This document shows positions 22,267 to 33,097 of a stretch of DNA of 64,000 nt, piece by piece. The translations under genes were made by a program, and so were the position numbers. Position 1 is the first letter of the stretch. The number at the start of each line of letters is the position of its first letter. The stretch is from the NCBI GenBank assembly GCA_021613375.1, contig CM038721.1:2237486-2301485 (forward strand), given 5' to 3'. Below the pieces are notes generated by a model that was not told the DNA's origin, made no database searches, and worked only from the letters and a program-made list of their open reading frames with translations. This DNA is from Megaleporinus macrocephalus. Its lineage: Eukaryota; Chordata; Actinopteri; Characiformes; Anostomidae.

Positions 22267-22276
22267 ACATGATCTG

Positions 22277-22532
22277 GAGGTTAGAGCTAGACACCTAACC
22301 TGGGTGCTATGGTAGGGCTGCCCGCTGCTCAGGGCAATTGTGCTCACTGCCTCCTAGTGTGTCTGTTCACTAATATATGTGAGTGTTTCACTGAACAGAT
22401 GGGTTAAACGTGGAGATCTTGAATTTTTTCTACATAATAAAAGCACTCAGTAAAACGTTTGTTTATTATATGACTTCAAGACACATGATCAGTACTGTAC
22501 GTATTACTATCATGTAATTATTGTTCTGGCCT
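22277..22532. mobile_element. SINE/retroposon-like fragment and AT-rich sequence
   Basis: gctgcccgctgctcagggca, gtgctcactgcctcctagtg and tgaacagatgggttaaa occur in this order. From memory this is a very common teleost short interspersed sequence. The rest to 22532 has nothing recognisable. Confidence 0.4.
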
Positions 22533-22714
22533 AATTATCCATCCATCCATTATCTTCCGCTTTATCCCACTAGTCAGGGTCACTGGGGGTCTGGAGTCAA
22601 TCCTAGCGCCATCGGGCGAAGGTGGGGTACACCATGGACAGCTCACCAGTCCATGGCATGGCCAACACACACTTACGTACACACACACTCACACCTACGG
22701 GCAGTTTAGAGTGA
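22533..22714 (+). mobile_element. Fish LINE-type 3' repeat, left part (interrupted)
   Basis: catccatccattatcttccg, cagggtcactgggggtctgg, ggggtacaccatggacag and caccagtccatggcatgg define it; relatives are at 39848 and 45046. It continues after the insertion at 23149 with cagtttagagtgaggatcct and ggactgtgggaggaaaccgg. From memory this is a very abundant teleost interspersed repeat associated with non-LTR retrotransposons. Confidence 0.7.
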
Positions 22715-23148
22715 TAGTATAATGTGTTGTTATGGTAACAGACTAGGAGGGTTTGGGTTAGCTAACGTTTATATTAACTGTAGTCAGAAAGCACTCTGAA
22801 ACATAAAGTTACATCACTCTCTGATCACTGCTACTATAAATTAATTAATTAATGAATAGATAAAAAGACTCCATCGTTAGAAGTGCTGTCAGTAGTGCAG
22901 TATGTAATGTTCCAGGGGGCGCTGTTTGGGACACAGCCTTACTGTCTAACATTAATGTTAGTCTAGTCTAGTCAGGAAACCTTAACATACATTTATTATC
23001 ATTTCATTTCAGTATTGTGCTACAAAGAAAATAATACTTTTTTTAGTTATATGTGTATATAATCCGGACATTGCATGTGGAGTATCTAGCTTTAATTATA
23101 TTTATCTAATAATAAACGGACATACAGATAATGAAACTGACCTACAGT
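22715..23148 (+). mobile_element. Insertion nested in the LINE-type repeat (copy 2 of repeat 17547)
   Basis: The insertion is flanked by the direct repeat cagtttagagtga (22702-22714 and 23149-23161), with further weak similarity leftwards (acctac...). It carries the second copy of the family at 17547. The flanking duplication supports mobilisation of this family. Its length would suit a retroposon. Confidence 0.65.
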
Positions 23149-23225
23149 CAGTTTAGAGTGAGGATCCTAACATGTATGTGTTTGGACTGTGGGAGGAAAC
23201 CGGAGTACCCGGAGGAAACGCCTAA
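23149..23225 (+). mobile_element. Fish LINE-type 3' repeat, right part
   Basis: Continuation of 22533-22714 beyond the nested insertion: tgtgtttggactgtgggagg, then aaccggagtacccggagg. Confidence 0.7.
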
Positions 23226-24050
23226 TCATCACAATGAAATGGTAAAAGGCAGCCATGATATTCTTATCTGCAGGTAGTAAGTTCTTAGAAGTCACCTGGG
23301 CCCTGTTTTCCAAAGTTTCCCAAAACCATGTGGAAAATCTCTGGCGGTAACTGGAATTCTCACTAAGCGACCGCGATTCAGAAAATTGTTTGAAAATGCT
23401 CCAGCTCTGATGAAAATCGCTTCTGTCATTTTTCTCGAATTCGTTCCTCGTTTGTTCTCTAACCTATTACCTCCTGAGTGGCATGACGCTGAAAATAAGT
23501 GCAGGTTTTTGAAGAGTACCTTAATTTCTCCTAAACCGGAGCGCCATTACAGAAGCTGGAGTCAATACAGTCGATGGAGCCGCAGCTCTGAGCAGGCACG
23601 CAACGCTCACTGCCAAACAAAAACTGGAAGAAGGCTTCTTGGCTCCACTTTTTCATCTTTATATATTTATTTCTCCGAGCCTGCTCCCCTCTTTTGCTCC
23701 TGCTGATTCACGCTCGGTGTCTCACCTAAAAAGAGCCTGACTTTCTACTGACAGGCTGCAGAGGGACGTGTACTCCCACATGCTTTAGCTGGAGCGCCTT
23801 CCAGTGAAGAACATCAGGTGATGGTTTTCACACCAGAGGCTTTTCTCACTCAAAGGATGATGGAGCTGCACTGCCTGGCAAAAAAGTTGCAACCTTGACG
23901 CACATTTGGTTTCAAATCGCTCACCGTACTCCCCTTTATAGTAATGCTGTAATAACCAGACCTGCCAGAGTCACTGCTGCAGCTTATTAACACCATATAC
24001 TGATCTCAGTCACTCTAACAGAACTCACTGACTGTGTGTTGCTTTGTTAA
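23226..24050. other. No gene recognised
   Basis: A 106-codon frame at 23386-23706 is open but has no recognised domain. The region is low in repeats and of balanced composition. I cannot tell exon from non-coding sequence here; the frame has no clear splice context. Confidence 0.3.
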
Positions 24051-24055
24051 GCTTA

Positions 24056-25233
24056 ACAACTGCCCATCCTGTGCGGTCTGATACTGAACAACTGCCCATC
24101 CTGTGCGGTCTGATATAAACAACTGCCCATCCTGTGCGATCTGATACTGAACAACTGCCCATCCTGTGCAGTCTGATACTGAACAACTGCCCTTCCTGTG
24201 CGGTCTGATACTGAACAACTGCCCATCCTGTGCGGGCTGATACTGAACAACTGCCCATCCTGTGTGGTCTGAAACTGAACAACTGCCCATCCTGTGCGGG
24301 CTGATACTGAACAACTGCCCATCCTGTGCGATCTGATATAAACAACTGCCCATCCTATGCGGTCTGATGCTGAACAACTGCCCATCCTGTGTGGTCTGAT
24401 TCTGAACAACTGCCCATCCTGTGCAGTCTGATTCTGAACAACTGCCCATCCTGTGGGGACTGATATAAATGACTGCCCATCCTGTGCGGGCTGATACTGT
24501 ACAACTGCCCATCCTGTGTGGTCTGATACTGAACAACTGCCCATCCTGTGTGGTCTGATTCTGAACAACTGCCCATCCTATGCGGTCTGATGCTGAACAA
24601 CTGCCCATCCTATGCGGTCTGATGCTGAACAACTGCCCATCCTGTGCGGTCTGATACTGAACAACTGCCCATCCTATGCGGTCTGATGCTGAACAACTGC
24701 CCATCCTGTGCGGTCTGATACTGAACAAATGCCCATCCTGTGCGGGCTGATACTGAACAACTGCCCATCCTGTGCGGGCTGATACTGAACAACTGCCCAT
24801 CCTGTGCGGGCTGATACTGAACAACTGCCCATCCTGTGCAGTCTGATACTGAACAACTGCCCTTCCTGTGCGGTCTGATACTGAACAACTGCCCATCCTG
24901 TGCGGGCTGATACTGAACAACTGCCCATCCTGTGCGGGCTGATACTGAACAACTGCCCATCCTGTGCGGGCTGATACTGAACAACTGCCCATCCTGTGCG
25001 GGCTGATACTGAACAACTGCCCATCCTGTGCGGGCTGATACTGAACAACTGCCCATCCTGTGCAGTCTGATACTGAACAACTGCCCTTCCTGTGCGTTCT
25101 GATACTGAACAACTGCCCATCCTGTGCGGGCTGATACTGATCAACTGCCCATCCTGTGTGGTCTGATTCTGAACAACTGCCCATCCTGTGTGGTCTGATA
25201 CTGAACAACTGCCCATCCTGTGGGGACTGATGC
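24056..25233. repeat. 32-bp minisatellite, about 36 units
   Basis: Units contain gaacaactgcccatcctgtg then a cggtctgatact-type step with variants (gggctg, cagtctg, tggtctg). As 32 is not divisible by 3, three units make one 96-bp period. All three minus-strand frames read the same 32-residue cycle (fragments QLFSI, HRMGSCS, TGWAVVQ) without stops. The open frame of 433 codons is a by-product. Confidence 0.95.
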
Positions 25234-25700
25234 CGCTGCTGTATGTACCTTGACCAGGTTCCTCTGTTTGCCAGCAGTCTGGACCAGTTAACCACCATGG
25301 AGCTCCTGCTGTCCAATGCTTTTTGGAAAGCTTTGTCTGCATGACGCTGGTCCTCCTGAAGATCCTGTTCATCACAGATGTTTTCTTCTCCTGCTTCACA
25401 GACGCTGAGCTGGTTCTCTCTGCTGCTCTGATGGGACTTCTTCCTCTTTCTCTACATTCAATAATGCATGTGGTTGTAAATCTTATTCTTTTTGTAGTAC
25501 GTTTGTACTTGTTTTACTATCTGGGGTGACCAGAGGAGAATGGGTTCCTCTTTTTGATTCTGGTTCCTCTCAAGATTTCTTCCTTTGGCTCTGAGGGAGT
25601 TTTTCCCTGGCGATGCTCATTGGGTGCTCGGATCCAGATGTTTTGAGAAGTTGTTGTATATAAAGGCGCATATAAATAAACCTTGAATAAAACTTGTCTT
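25234..25700 (+). mobile_element. Fish interspersed repeat tail
   Basis: gaatgggttcctctttttga, tctggttcctctcaagattt, gggagtttttccctgg, tataaaggcgcatataaata and accttgaataaaactt follow in the order of a very common teleost 3' tail. A relative lies at about 60290-60480. The part before 25530 is not recognised. Confidence 0.5.
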
Positions 25701-25815
25701 GCCTTGAAATGCAGCATCACAACATTTATACATTTACTGTTGACTGCATTAGTTCGTGGCTGAGCTCTGGTATTGATGACGGGGGAGTCCGTAAAGACCA
25801 CTCTGTAAAGTCTTC

Positions 25816-25872
25816 TTTGGCTCATTCCAAAGACTTCCAATGGGATTAAGGTCAGGACTCAGTGGTAACCAG
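25816..25872 (-). pseudogene. Tc1-like transposase fragment (SPDLNPIGSLW)
   Basis: On the minus strand the frame reads LPLSPDLNPIGSLWNEPK, matching the conserved [11 protein letters not shown] block that carries the third catalytic acidic residue of Tc1 transposases. In this copy the E after PI is G. Only about 20 codons are readable, so it is a small relic. Confidence 0.5.
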
Positions 25873-25879
25873 GTCATTT

Positions 25880-25985
25880 ACCTTATGCTCCCTGAACTCT
25901 CTGTTCTGTTACCAAACACAAATTGCTTGTATGTGTGAGCATACTTGGCAAATAAAGTCCGATTCTGATTCTGATTCTGAATGAC
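25880..25985 (+). mobile_element. LINE 3' end with terminal short repeat
   Basis: ttgcttgtatgtgtgagcat leads to cttggcaaataaagtccgat and then four gattct steps. A caaataaa motif followed by a simple (attctg)n tail is, from memory, typical of fish non-LTR retrotransposon 3' ends. Confidence 0.55.
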
Positions 25986-26192
25986 TCCTGGACTCCTGGA
26001 ATATGGCCAAAAGGAGTTGGTTGGGGTGGGCCCGGGTGGGCTAGGGTTGGTTCAGTGGGCTAAACAGGCAGGTAAAATGATGGTACAGCTACCAAGATAG
26101 AAAAGAACAGGTACTACAGCGACATCATGACAAAGTCATTGAGTTTAACACTGTGCATGAGCTCCCTGGGCACCATGGAGGAGATGGGATGA

Positions 26193-27838
26193 CTCAACCA
26201 AATCCTCACAGCAATGTTCAACACCAGTACCTGACCTCACTAACACTCAATCAAATCCTCACAGCAATGTTCAACATCAGTACCTGACCTCACTAACACT
26301 CAATCAAATCCTCACAGTAATGTTCAACATCAGTACCTGACCTCACTAACACTCAATCAAATCCTCACAGCAATGTTCAACATCAGTACCTGACCTCACT
26401 AACACTCAATCAAATCCTCACAGCAATGTTCAACATCAGTACTTGACCTTACTAACACTCAATCAAATCCTCACAGCAATGTTCAACATCAGTACTTGAC
26501 CTTACTAACACTCAATCAAATCCTCACAGTAATGTTCAATATCAGTACCTGATCTCACTAACACTCAATCAAATCCTCACAGTAATGTTCAATATCAGTA
26601 CCTGACCTCACTAACACTCAATCAAATCCTCACAGTAATATTCAACATCAGTACCTGACCTCACAAACACTCAATCAAATCCTCACAGCAATGTTCAACA
26701 TTAGTACCTGACCTCACTAACACTCAATCAAATCCTCACAGTAATGTTCAACATCAGTACCTGACCTCACTAACACTCAATCAAATCCTCACAGTAATGT
26801 TCAATATCAGTACCTGACCTCACTAACACTCAATCAAATCCTCACAGCAATGTTCAACATCAGTACCTGACCTCACTAACACTCAATCAAATCCTCACAG
26901 CAATGTTCATCATCAGTACCTGACCTCACTAACACTCAATCAAATCCTCACAGCAATGTTCAACATCAGTACCTGACCTCACTAACACTCAATCAAATCC
27001 TCACAGCAATGTTCAACATCAGTACTTGACCTCGCTAACACTCAATCAAATCCTCACAGTAATGTTCAACATCAGTACCTGACCTCACTAACACTCAATC
27101 AAATCCTCACAGTAATGTTCAACATCAGTACCTGACCTCACTAACACTCAATCAAATCCTCACAGTAATGTTCAACATCAGTACCTGACCTCACTAACAC
27201 TCAATCAAATCCTCACAGTAATGTTCAACATCCGTACCTGACCTCACTAACACTCAATCAAATCCTCACAGCAATGTTCAACATTAGTACCTGACCTCAC
27301 TAACACTCAATCAAATCCTCACAGCAATGTTCAACATCAGTACCTGACCTCACTAACACTCAATCAAATCCTCACAGTAATGTTCAACATCAGTACCTGA
27401 CCTCACTAACACTCAATCAAATCCTCACAGCGATGTTCAACACCAGTACCTGACCTCACTAACACTCAATCAAATCCTCACAGCAATGTTCAACATCAGT
27501 ACCTGACCTCACTAACACTCAATCAAATCCTCACAGTAATGTTCAACATCAGTACCTGACCTCACTAACACTCAATCAGATCCTCACAGCAATGTTCAAC
27601 ACCAGTACCTGACCTCACTAACACTCAATCAAATCCTCACAGTAATGTTCAACATCAGTACCTGACCTCACTAACACTCAATCAGATCCTCACAGCAATG
27701 TTCAACACCAGTACCTGACCTCACTAACACTCAATCAAATCCTCACAGTAATGTTCAACATCAGTACCTGACCTCACTAACACTCAATCAAATCCTCACA
27801 GTAATGTTCAACATCAGTACCTGACCTCACTAACACTG
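26193..27838. repeat. 53-bp minisatellite, 31 units
   Basis: Units contain tcagtacctgacctcactaa then cactcaatcaaatcctcaca then gcaatgttcaaca. Differences are single bases (gcaatg/gtaatg, cat/cac, cct/ctt). The unit resembles, from memory, the C-terminal coding part of a common fish Tc1-like transposase (PDLTN then HSNV in the unit). A single reverse-complement copy lies at 28645-28693. Confidence 0.95.
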
Positions 27839-28314
27839 AATTAAACTGGAAACTTTTGAATATATAGTAAAATTAATCAGATTGATAAAGAGTGTCTGTG
27901 AATTTGTAATCAGATGAAATAGTAAACCATTAGATGTGTTTATCTATGCATGGTGCTATTCAGGGCTAATATCAGGCCAACTGCTGTTAGAACAAACGGA
28001 TTATTATATTTTTTAATAGAATATGATTTTTTTTATTGTTGTAATTGGTTTTATCATTGTTGCAGTTGTTACTGATCAGAAGCTGGTGGTCCAGATTATT
28101 CTGAATGCCTCCCTACCATATATTATATTATATATTATTAATATTAATATTATATATTATATATCACTCAATATCCATATCATATAGTCCAAATTTACCC
28201 AGTAATGAAATAGTATGTAATCTCATGTCAATGCATTTAGAGTCCCATTATGTTGTTACTCTTCACAATAGTGACCACAGTTTTCTATTAAACAATAAAC
28301 TGTACATTAAATAC
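27839..28314. other. No gene recognised; AT-rich
   Basis: AT-rich sequence with alternating ata/tat blocks near 28120-28160. Confidence 0.4.
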
Positions 28315-28860
28315 AGCGGTGGGTAGTAACTAGTTTCATTTACTCAAGTATATTTACTGAGTATTTTCAAATAGTAATACTTTTGCTTCAACTAAGTATA
28401 TTACTTTTTATGAAGTTACACTTTGTCATTCATATTTAGTGACTAACTCTATTTTTGTGTTTTGTTGTTGTACAAAACCTATTGTATTTTATCCCAAGTA
28501 TCAGTACTTTTACTGGAGTATTGATTTAAGCTACTTTATCCACTTATAATTAAATAATAGGTTACATTGGTCTTATTTGACAAAGTTGGTTTGGTAGTGT
28601 TAATTGGTTACATGATCAGAGCCATTTATTCAAGTATGAGTATTAAGTGTTAGTGAGGTCAGGTACTGATTCTGAACATTGCTGTGAGGATTTACTTCTG
28701 TCAGTATTTTATCCAAGTATCAGTACTTTTACTGGAGTACTAACTTAAGCTACTATTTCCACTTATAATCAAATAATAGGTTATACGACAAAGTTGGTTT
28801 TATAGTATTACTATGTCACATGATCAGAACCATTTACTGTTATAATAAAGAAACAACTAG
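28315..28860 (+). mobile_element. Fish interspersed repeat with internal duplication and one 53-bp-type unit
   Basis: acagcggtgggtagtaacta, tttactcaagtatatttact and agtatcagtacttttactgg define it. A second similar block (agtatcagtacttttactgg at 28718) follows. Between the blocks at 28645-28693 is one reverse-complement copy of the 53-bp unit from the array at 26193. Confidence 0.55.
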
Positions 28861-29130
28861 TTTCACTACTTGCTATCTTTTCAGTTCCATTCACTGTTAC
28901 TGAATCACCACATTCAAAATTCTCAAAGTTTGTAATAATTTTTAAATTAATATCCCGAGTATATTGACTGCAGGTTCAATGGAGTTGTGATTCAAACAGA
29001 AGTAAAAGTGAAGAAACACACAGAATATGATACAGAATATGGTTTATAATAGAAAATACGGTAAAGCATATAATGAGAAGGCAATGATTTCTAGTCACAT
29101 GATTCCAACAGTGTAGTAAATCCAAATCAG
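28861..29130. other. No gene recognised
   Basis: AT-rich sequence without recognised features. Confidence 0.4.
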
Positions 29131-29672
29131 ATGAATGTGAGGAACAGAGTGGAGGAGATGGAGGTGAGGAACAGAATGGAGGAGATGGAGGTGAAGAACA
29201 GAGTGGAAGAGATGATGGTATGGAACAGGGTGGAGGAGATGAAGGTGAGGAACAGAATGGAGAAGATGGAGGTGAAGAACAGAGTGAAAGAGATGATGGT
29301 GAGGAACAGGGTGGAGGAGATGGAGGTGAAGAACAGAGTGGAAGAGATGATGGTGAGGAACAGAGTGGAGGAGATGAAGGTGAGGAACAGAGTGGAGGAG
29401 ATGATGGTATGGAACAGGGTGGAGGAGATGAAGGTGAGGAACAGAATGGAGGAGATGGAGGTGAAGAACAGAGTGAAAGAGATGATGGTGAGGAACAGGG
29501 TGGAGGAGATGGAGGTGAAGAACAGAGTGGAAGAGATGATGGTGAGGAACAGAGTGGAGGAGATGAAGGTGAGGAACAGAGTGGAGGAGATGGAGGTGAA
29601 GAACAGAGTGGAAGAGATGATGGTGAAGAACAGAGTGGAAGAGATGATGGCGAGGAACAGGGTGGAGGAGTA
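29131..29672. repeat. 27-bp minisatellite, opposite strand of the 15630 family
   Basis: About 20 units containing gaacagagtggaggagatgg, the reverse complement of ccatctcctccactctgttc. A 189-bp (7-unit) higher-order duplication is visible (29211 and 29400). Frames on both strands stay open because 27 is divisible by 3. Confidence 0.95.
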
Positions 29673-29913
29673 GTAGATGTTAGACGTGATGCTGATGTTA
29701 TGAAGAGAGATTTGAGCTGAACTGAAAGGTTTGGTATCTAATCTGTCAACAAGCTTATTTAGCACAAACTACTTTTGAATGTATTACATCTTCAAAATAA
29801 TAACAGGAGTGTACAATATATGTCTTTACTTTCAATATAAATCAATTAATGGAATGGAAAGTTACAATAGAAAGATAGATATGTTCATGTTATATCCATA
29901 GATTTCAGCTCAA
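29673..29913. other. No gene recognised
   Basis: AT-rich spacer. No partner sequence found. Confidence 0.4.
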
Positions 29914-30385
29914 GTTACAGTACTGTACATACGTTTTAGGCACTTGGGGACATTATTATATTTAAAAATCTATTTTTTCCAACAGGAAGCTTTTATTTAC
30001 TCAGTAAAAACTTTATTATTAAATATTAATCAGTATTAATAGAGTAAATAGAGCTTTTACATACGTCAGTGTGTTTATTTAACTCTTTCCAAGCTTCTCC
30101 TAAACAACCCAGTATTATTATCAGTTCTGATCTAATACCTGCTTTGACTGCTCAGTACTTCATTAAGCTAAATCAAGATTTGCTGCTGAAGGAACTGAAC
30201 ACATTCATACAATGTCTGGGGCGTCCAGGAGAAATCTGGAACCTAACTTTGTTCTTCAAACTGGATCAAGATCTGATCTACTTCTCTCACAATAACATAT
30301 TCATGTTACTTTGTATTATATGTATGATTATTTACATCTGTTCTAATCAGATCTGTTTTTACTGGTGTATTTACACTTATTGATC
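29914..30385 (+). mobile_element. Interspersed repeat, copy 1 (partner 53740-54145)
   Basis: Begins near acagtactgtacatacgttt, a start known to me from a common fish repeat. A block from ttcatacaatgtctggggcg to ctgatctacttctctcacaa is almost identical in both copies. Both keep an open frame (30069-30383 here) starting MCLFNSFQASPKQ. The few differences between copies include two amino-acid changes and one silent change, giving no sign of selection for a protein. Confidence 0.7.
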
Positions 30386-30514
30386 AGACTTTTGAACTGT
30401 CAGTATAGAGTCTCAGACTATTACATAGTACTTTAAGTGTCTCGTCTCTGGTTTTTGTTCTTTTTAAGTGAAATGAAACTGCCTGTTAAAATCTGTAACT
30501 TAACACCACAGAGT

Positions 30515-30910
30515 TTCTTAGTACAGGTGTGCCTCAGGGGTATGTACCGTGTCCATGGTGTTTTTTCTCTCTAATGATCTGTTATCTTAAGAACTGTATC
30601 TGTTAAACTATGCAGATTATAACACAATATTAGGTTTTATCAAAGATAGTAATGAGGCTAGTAATCGTCAGGAGGTGAATCGATTAGTGACGTGCGGTAA
30701 TATCAATGGCCTCCAGCTCAATGCATTCAAAACAGTAGAGCTCTTTGTGGATAACAGGAAGAAACAGAACACAAAAATCTCTGTTACTCTGTTTATGCTC
30801 AGCACACTTTTAAGTGGGCAAAGAAAATAATTACAGATCCTTTTTATCCAGCGAACCATTTTTTCCAACCAGCTCCTCCTGAGCACTGTATACAGTTATA
30901 GTCCGTCTGT
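30515..30910 (+). pseudogene. LINE reverse transcriptase relic
   Basis: acaggtgtgcctcaggggta reads TGVPQGY, the conserved turn before the active site of fish LINE reverse transcriptases. Farther on, LLNYADYNTILGFIKDSNEA sits where FADDT is expected; the catalytic DD is replaced (ADYN). After that come RQEVNRLVTCGNINGLQLNA and KTVELFVDNRK, matching the next conserved block. Stops and frameshifts are present. Family is Rex1/RTE-like by resemblance only. The 5' half of the gene is missing. Confidence 0.7.
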
Positions 30911-31187
30911 AAGATTTGTTGTAAGAATAAACAGATAGAATAACTGTATAATCATTTTTTTATGATTCTCCAATATTGAATGCTGTGTGTTGTATAGTGT
31001 TTATTGTATATGTGGCATGTTTACATGAATTACATTCTGTTGTTTTGGACTATATATATAAACATAACAAAGTGGACATATACTTTTTCACATCAATGAA
31101 CCATTCTAAACCATTTAAATGAATGTTGATTAAGATCTGTGTATCACTATAACTATCCATCTATATAACTGTATTACTATATAACTG

Positions 31188-31218
<31 letters not shown>

Positions 31219-31240
31219 AAAAACAGTCTTTACTGTCATT
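30911..31240. repeat. AT-rich tail and (TATC)n microsatellite
   Basis: (atct)n lies at about 31187-31218. The preceding AT-rich sequence may be the rest of the LINE 3' end. Confidence 0.6.
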
Positions 31241-31490
31241 TATTGATTTTGGAGTGTTTCTATTGGTCCATTCATCATAAAACTCTCATAGGATATAAAG
31301 AACAGCTGTTGTGTTCACATGATTTAGAAAATGGAGATTGTAAGCAATCCTGCTCAGCGCCACTAGAGGTCCCTGCCCCCTCTATACTAATACCTGTCAC
31401 CCCGGGGCCTGGTATTGTTAGTATCATCCATTTGTGCAAACCAAGCCTCTTGTTATTGCTGTTCAGCTAAGCTAAGCTAGGCTAATGCCT
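31241..31490. other. No gene recognised
   Basis: No recognised feature apart from a short run of agctaagcta steps before the next array. Confidence 0.4.
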
Positions 31491-31760
31491 TACCCAGCCA
31501 AGCCAAGTCGAGTCAAGCCCACCCAGCCGGGTTCAGTCAAGCCAACCCAGCCGGGTTCAGTCAAGCCAACCCAGCCGGGTTCAGTCAAGCCAACCCAGCC
31601 GAGTTCAGCCAAGTCAACCCAGCCGGGTTCAGTCAAGCCAACCCAGCCAGGTTCAGTCAAGTCAAGCCAACCTAACCGGGTTTAATTTAGTCAAGTCAAC
31701 ACAGCCAGGTCCAGTCAAGTCAAGCCAAACCAGCCAGGACCAGTTGAGTCAAGCCACACC
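31491..31760. repeat. 24-bp minisatellite, degenerate
   Basis: Units contain caacccagccgggttcagtc. About eight clear units (VKPTQPGS-type in one frame) decay downstream into gtcaagtcaagccaaaccag. 24 is divisible by 3, so the frame stays open. Confidence 0.9.
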
Positions 31761-32880
31761 ATGCCAAGTCCAGGTTTTCCTAGTCACTCCAAGTTTAGGC
31801 TAAATCAACCCAGCCATACCACCGCCAGCATCAGCCTGTCGGGCCACGCCGTTCCCAGCCAGACCAGGCCGTGCTATCTTGTGGCTCTGCTCTATTTCTG
31901 TTCTCAAAGTGAAACCAACGCCTGGATTCTCCAGTCCGAGCTCCCCTGGTTTCCTGCCCATCACGCCTCCGCCCAGCCCAGTACACTGCTCAAAGCATTT
32001 CACCATTGTTTTCAATTAGACAGCCTGTTTATGGATCTTACCTTTGCTTCTGAGTCTTGTGAATCATTACAGAGATACATGTTTTTCTTTGGGCAGCGTT
32101 CCATCGTCACAGTTATTAACTGTTAACTAGAGATTTTAAATAAATATTAAGAACAGCTATGTTTGCATTTGCATTATTTTATTGCCAAAATATTGTTTAT
32201 TTCTGGGTTTCCACTACGTCAGCTAGAGGTTAGTCTACACCTTCTTCGCCTGGCCGTGGCTCGAGTCTCCTGGAGACAGGACTATTAGTGCTCACAGCTT
32301 TGCTCCAGTGCTATGACTTAAACTTGGCACTGCACTGTGGAAGCGGCGGGAGTGGTCCCCCAGCCGTGCTGTGCTTTCTCTATGATGGATGTATGAGGAG
32401 CGGAGAGACATGCTGACTCTGTTGTTCCTGACTGAAGGTGTGTGATTGGTGGCCACATCACAAGGGCTTTGCACCAGGGACTCCCACCCGGCCCCCAAAC
32501 CACCCTGCCTTCCCTTCCTCTCCAAACCCCCCCCGTGTCTTGCTTATTAACAGCAAGTTCTGCCATCTGCAGCACTCTCCCCAGTGAAGGTCTGGGCATA
32601 TGGCGTACAGCGCTGGCACAAGAGCGTATTATCACATCAAACTAGCGCGCTCGTCGCTCCGGGGAATTAGCCCCCTCACCCACTGCTTCTTAAACGGACT
32701 CCATTACCCCGATCAAACGCTACCGCCGCACCTTGCGCTCCCCTTCGTCTGCCGAGAGTATGTATGGCTTCATAAATATTTGACAACTGGCCCTCATCGA
32801 CTCTTTCATCTTGTCTCTCTTTTTTTGGCCATTGAGCCGAATCCTGAATAGCTATAGAGGCTCGAGGAAATTAAAAAGGG
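31761..32880. other. Low-repeat, moderately GC-rich stretch; no gene recognised
   Basis: Short frames exist on both strands but none has a known domain. The part at about 32560-32870 (for example gcgcgctcgtcgctccgggg) has few repeats and could be conserved non-coding sequence. This cannot be decided without comparison. Confidence 0.3.
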
Positions 32881-32914
32881 TGGGGGGGGGGGGTGGGGGG
32901 GGATTGGGGGGGTA
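32881..32914. repeat. Poly-G tract
   Basis: Interrupted run of G (ggggggggggg, then t, then further G runs), a possible quadruplex-forming stretch. Confidence 0.9.
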
Positions 32915-33097
32915 AAAGATCACCTTTCATATTTGTATCACATGATCTTATCTGCTATAATAAGGTCTGCATGTCATTCCCGCATATGCACGTATTAATT
33001 TAAACATTAAATTATTTCTGTTCAGTGATCAACCAAAATTCCACCGATACAGTCCACCTGTTAACAGTGCTCTGATATGAATGAACAAGCATACTAC
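32915..33097. other. No gene recognised
   Basis: AT-rich spacer. Confidence 0.4.

Larger units (their letters stand above)
19379..22276 (+). mobile_element. hAT-like element copy 1, enlarged by three arrays
   Basis: Starts cagatgtgtggacttgagtc and ends at about catgatctg, matching the ends of the cleaner copy at 38124-39783. The interior follows the same order in both: cttgtgacttgact-rich left part, gcaatcacgggaagctttgg-type segment, 23-bp units, a long unique block, 31-bp units and a right part with tagaactcgaagtttaagac. This copy additionally has a 1.4-kb 33-bp array near the right end. No target duplication is visible here. It lacks an intact transposase. Confidence 0.75.

Noticed and set aside
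20879..22294. 471-codon minus-strand open frame of SRVKSQGNTSE repeats
   Set aside because: It lies wholly inside the 33-bp array of a transposon copy, other frames on both strands are open too, and the sister copy at 38124 lacks it.
23386..23706. 106-codon frame that might be an exon
   Set aside because: No domain recognised and no convincing acceptor/donor pair, so it is listed only as unassigned sequence.
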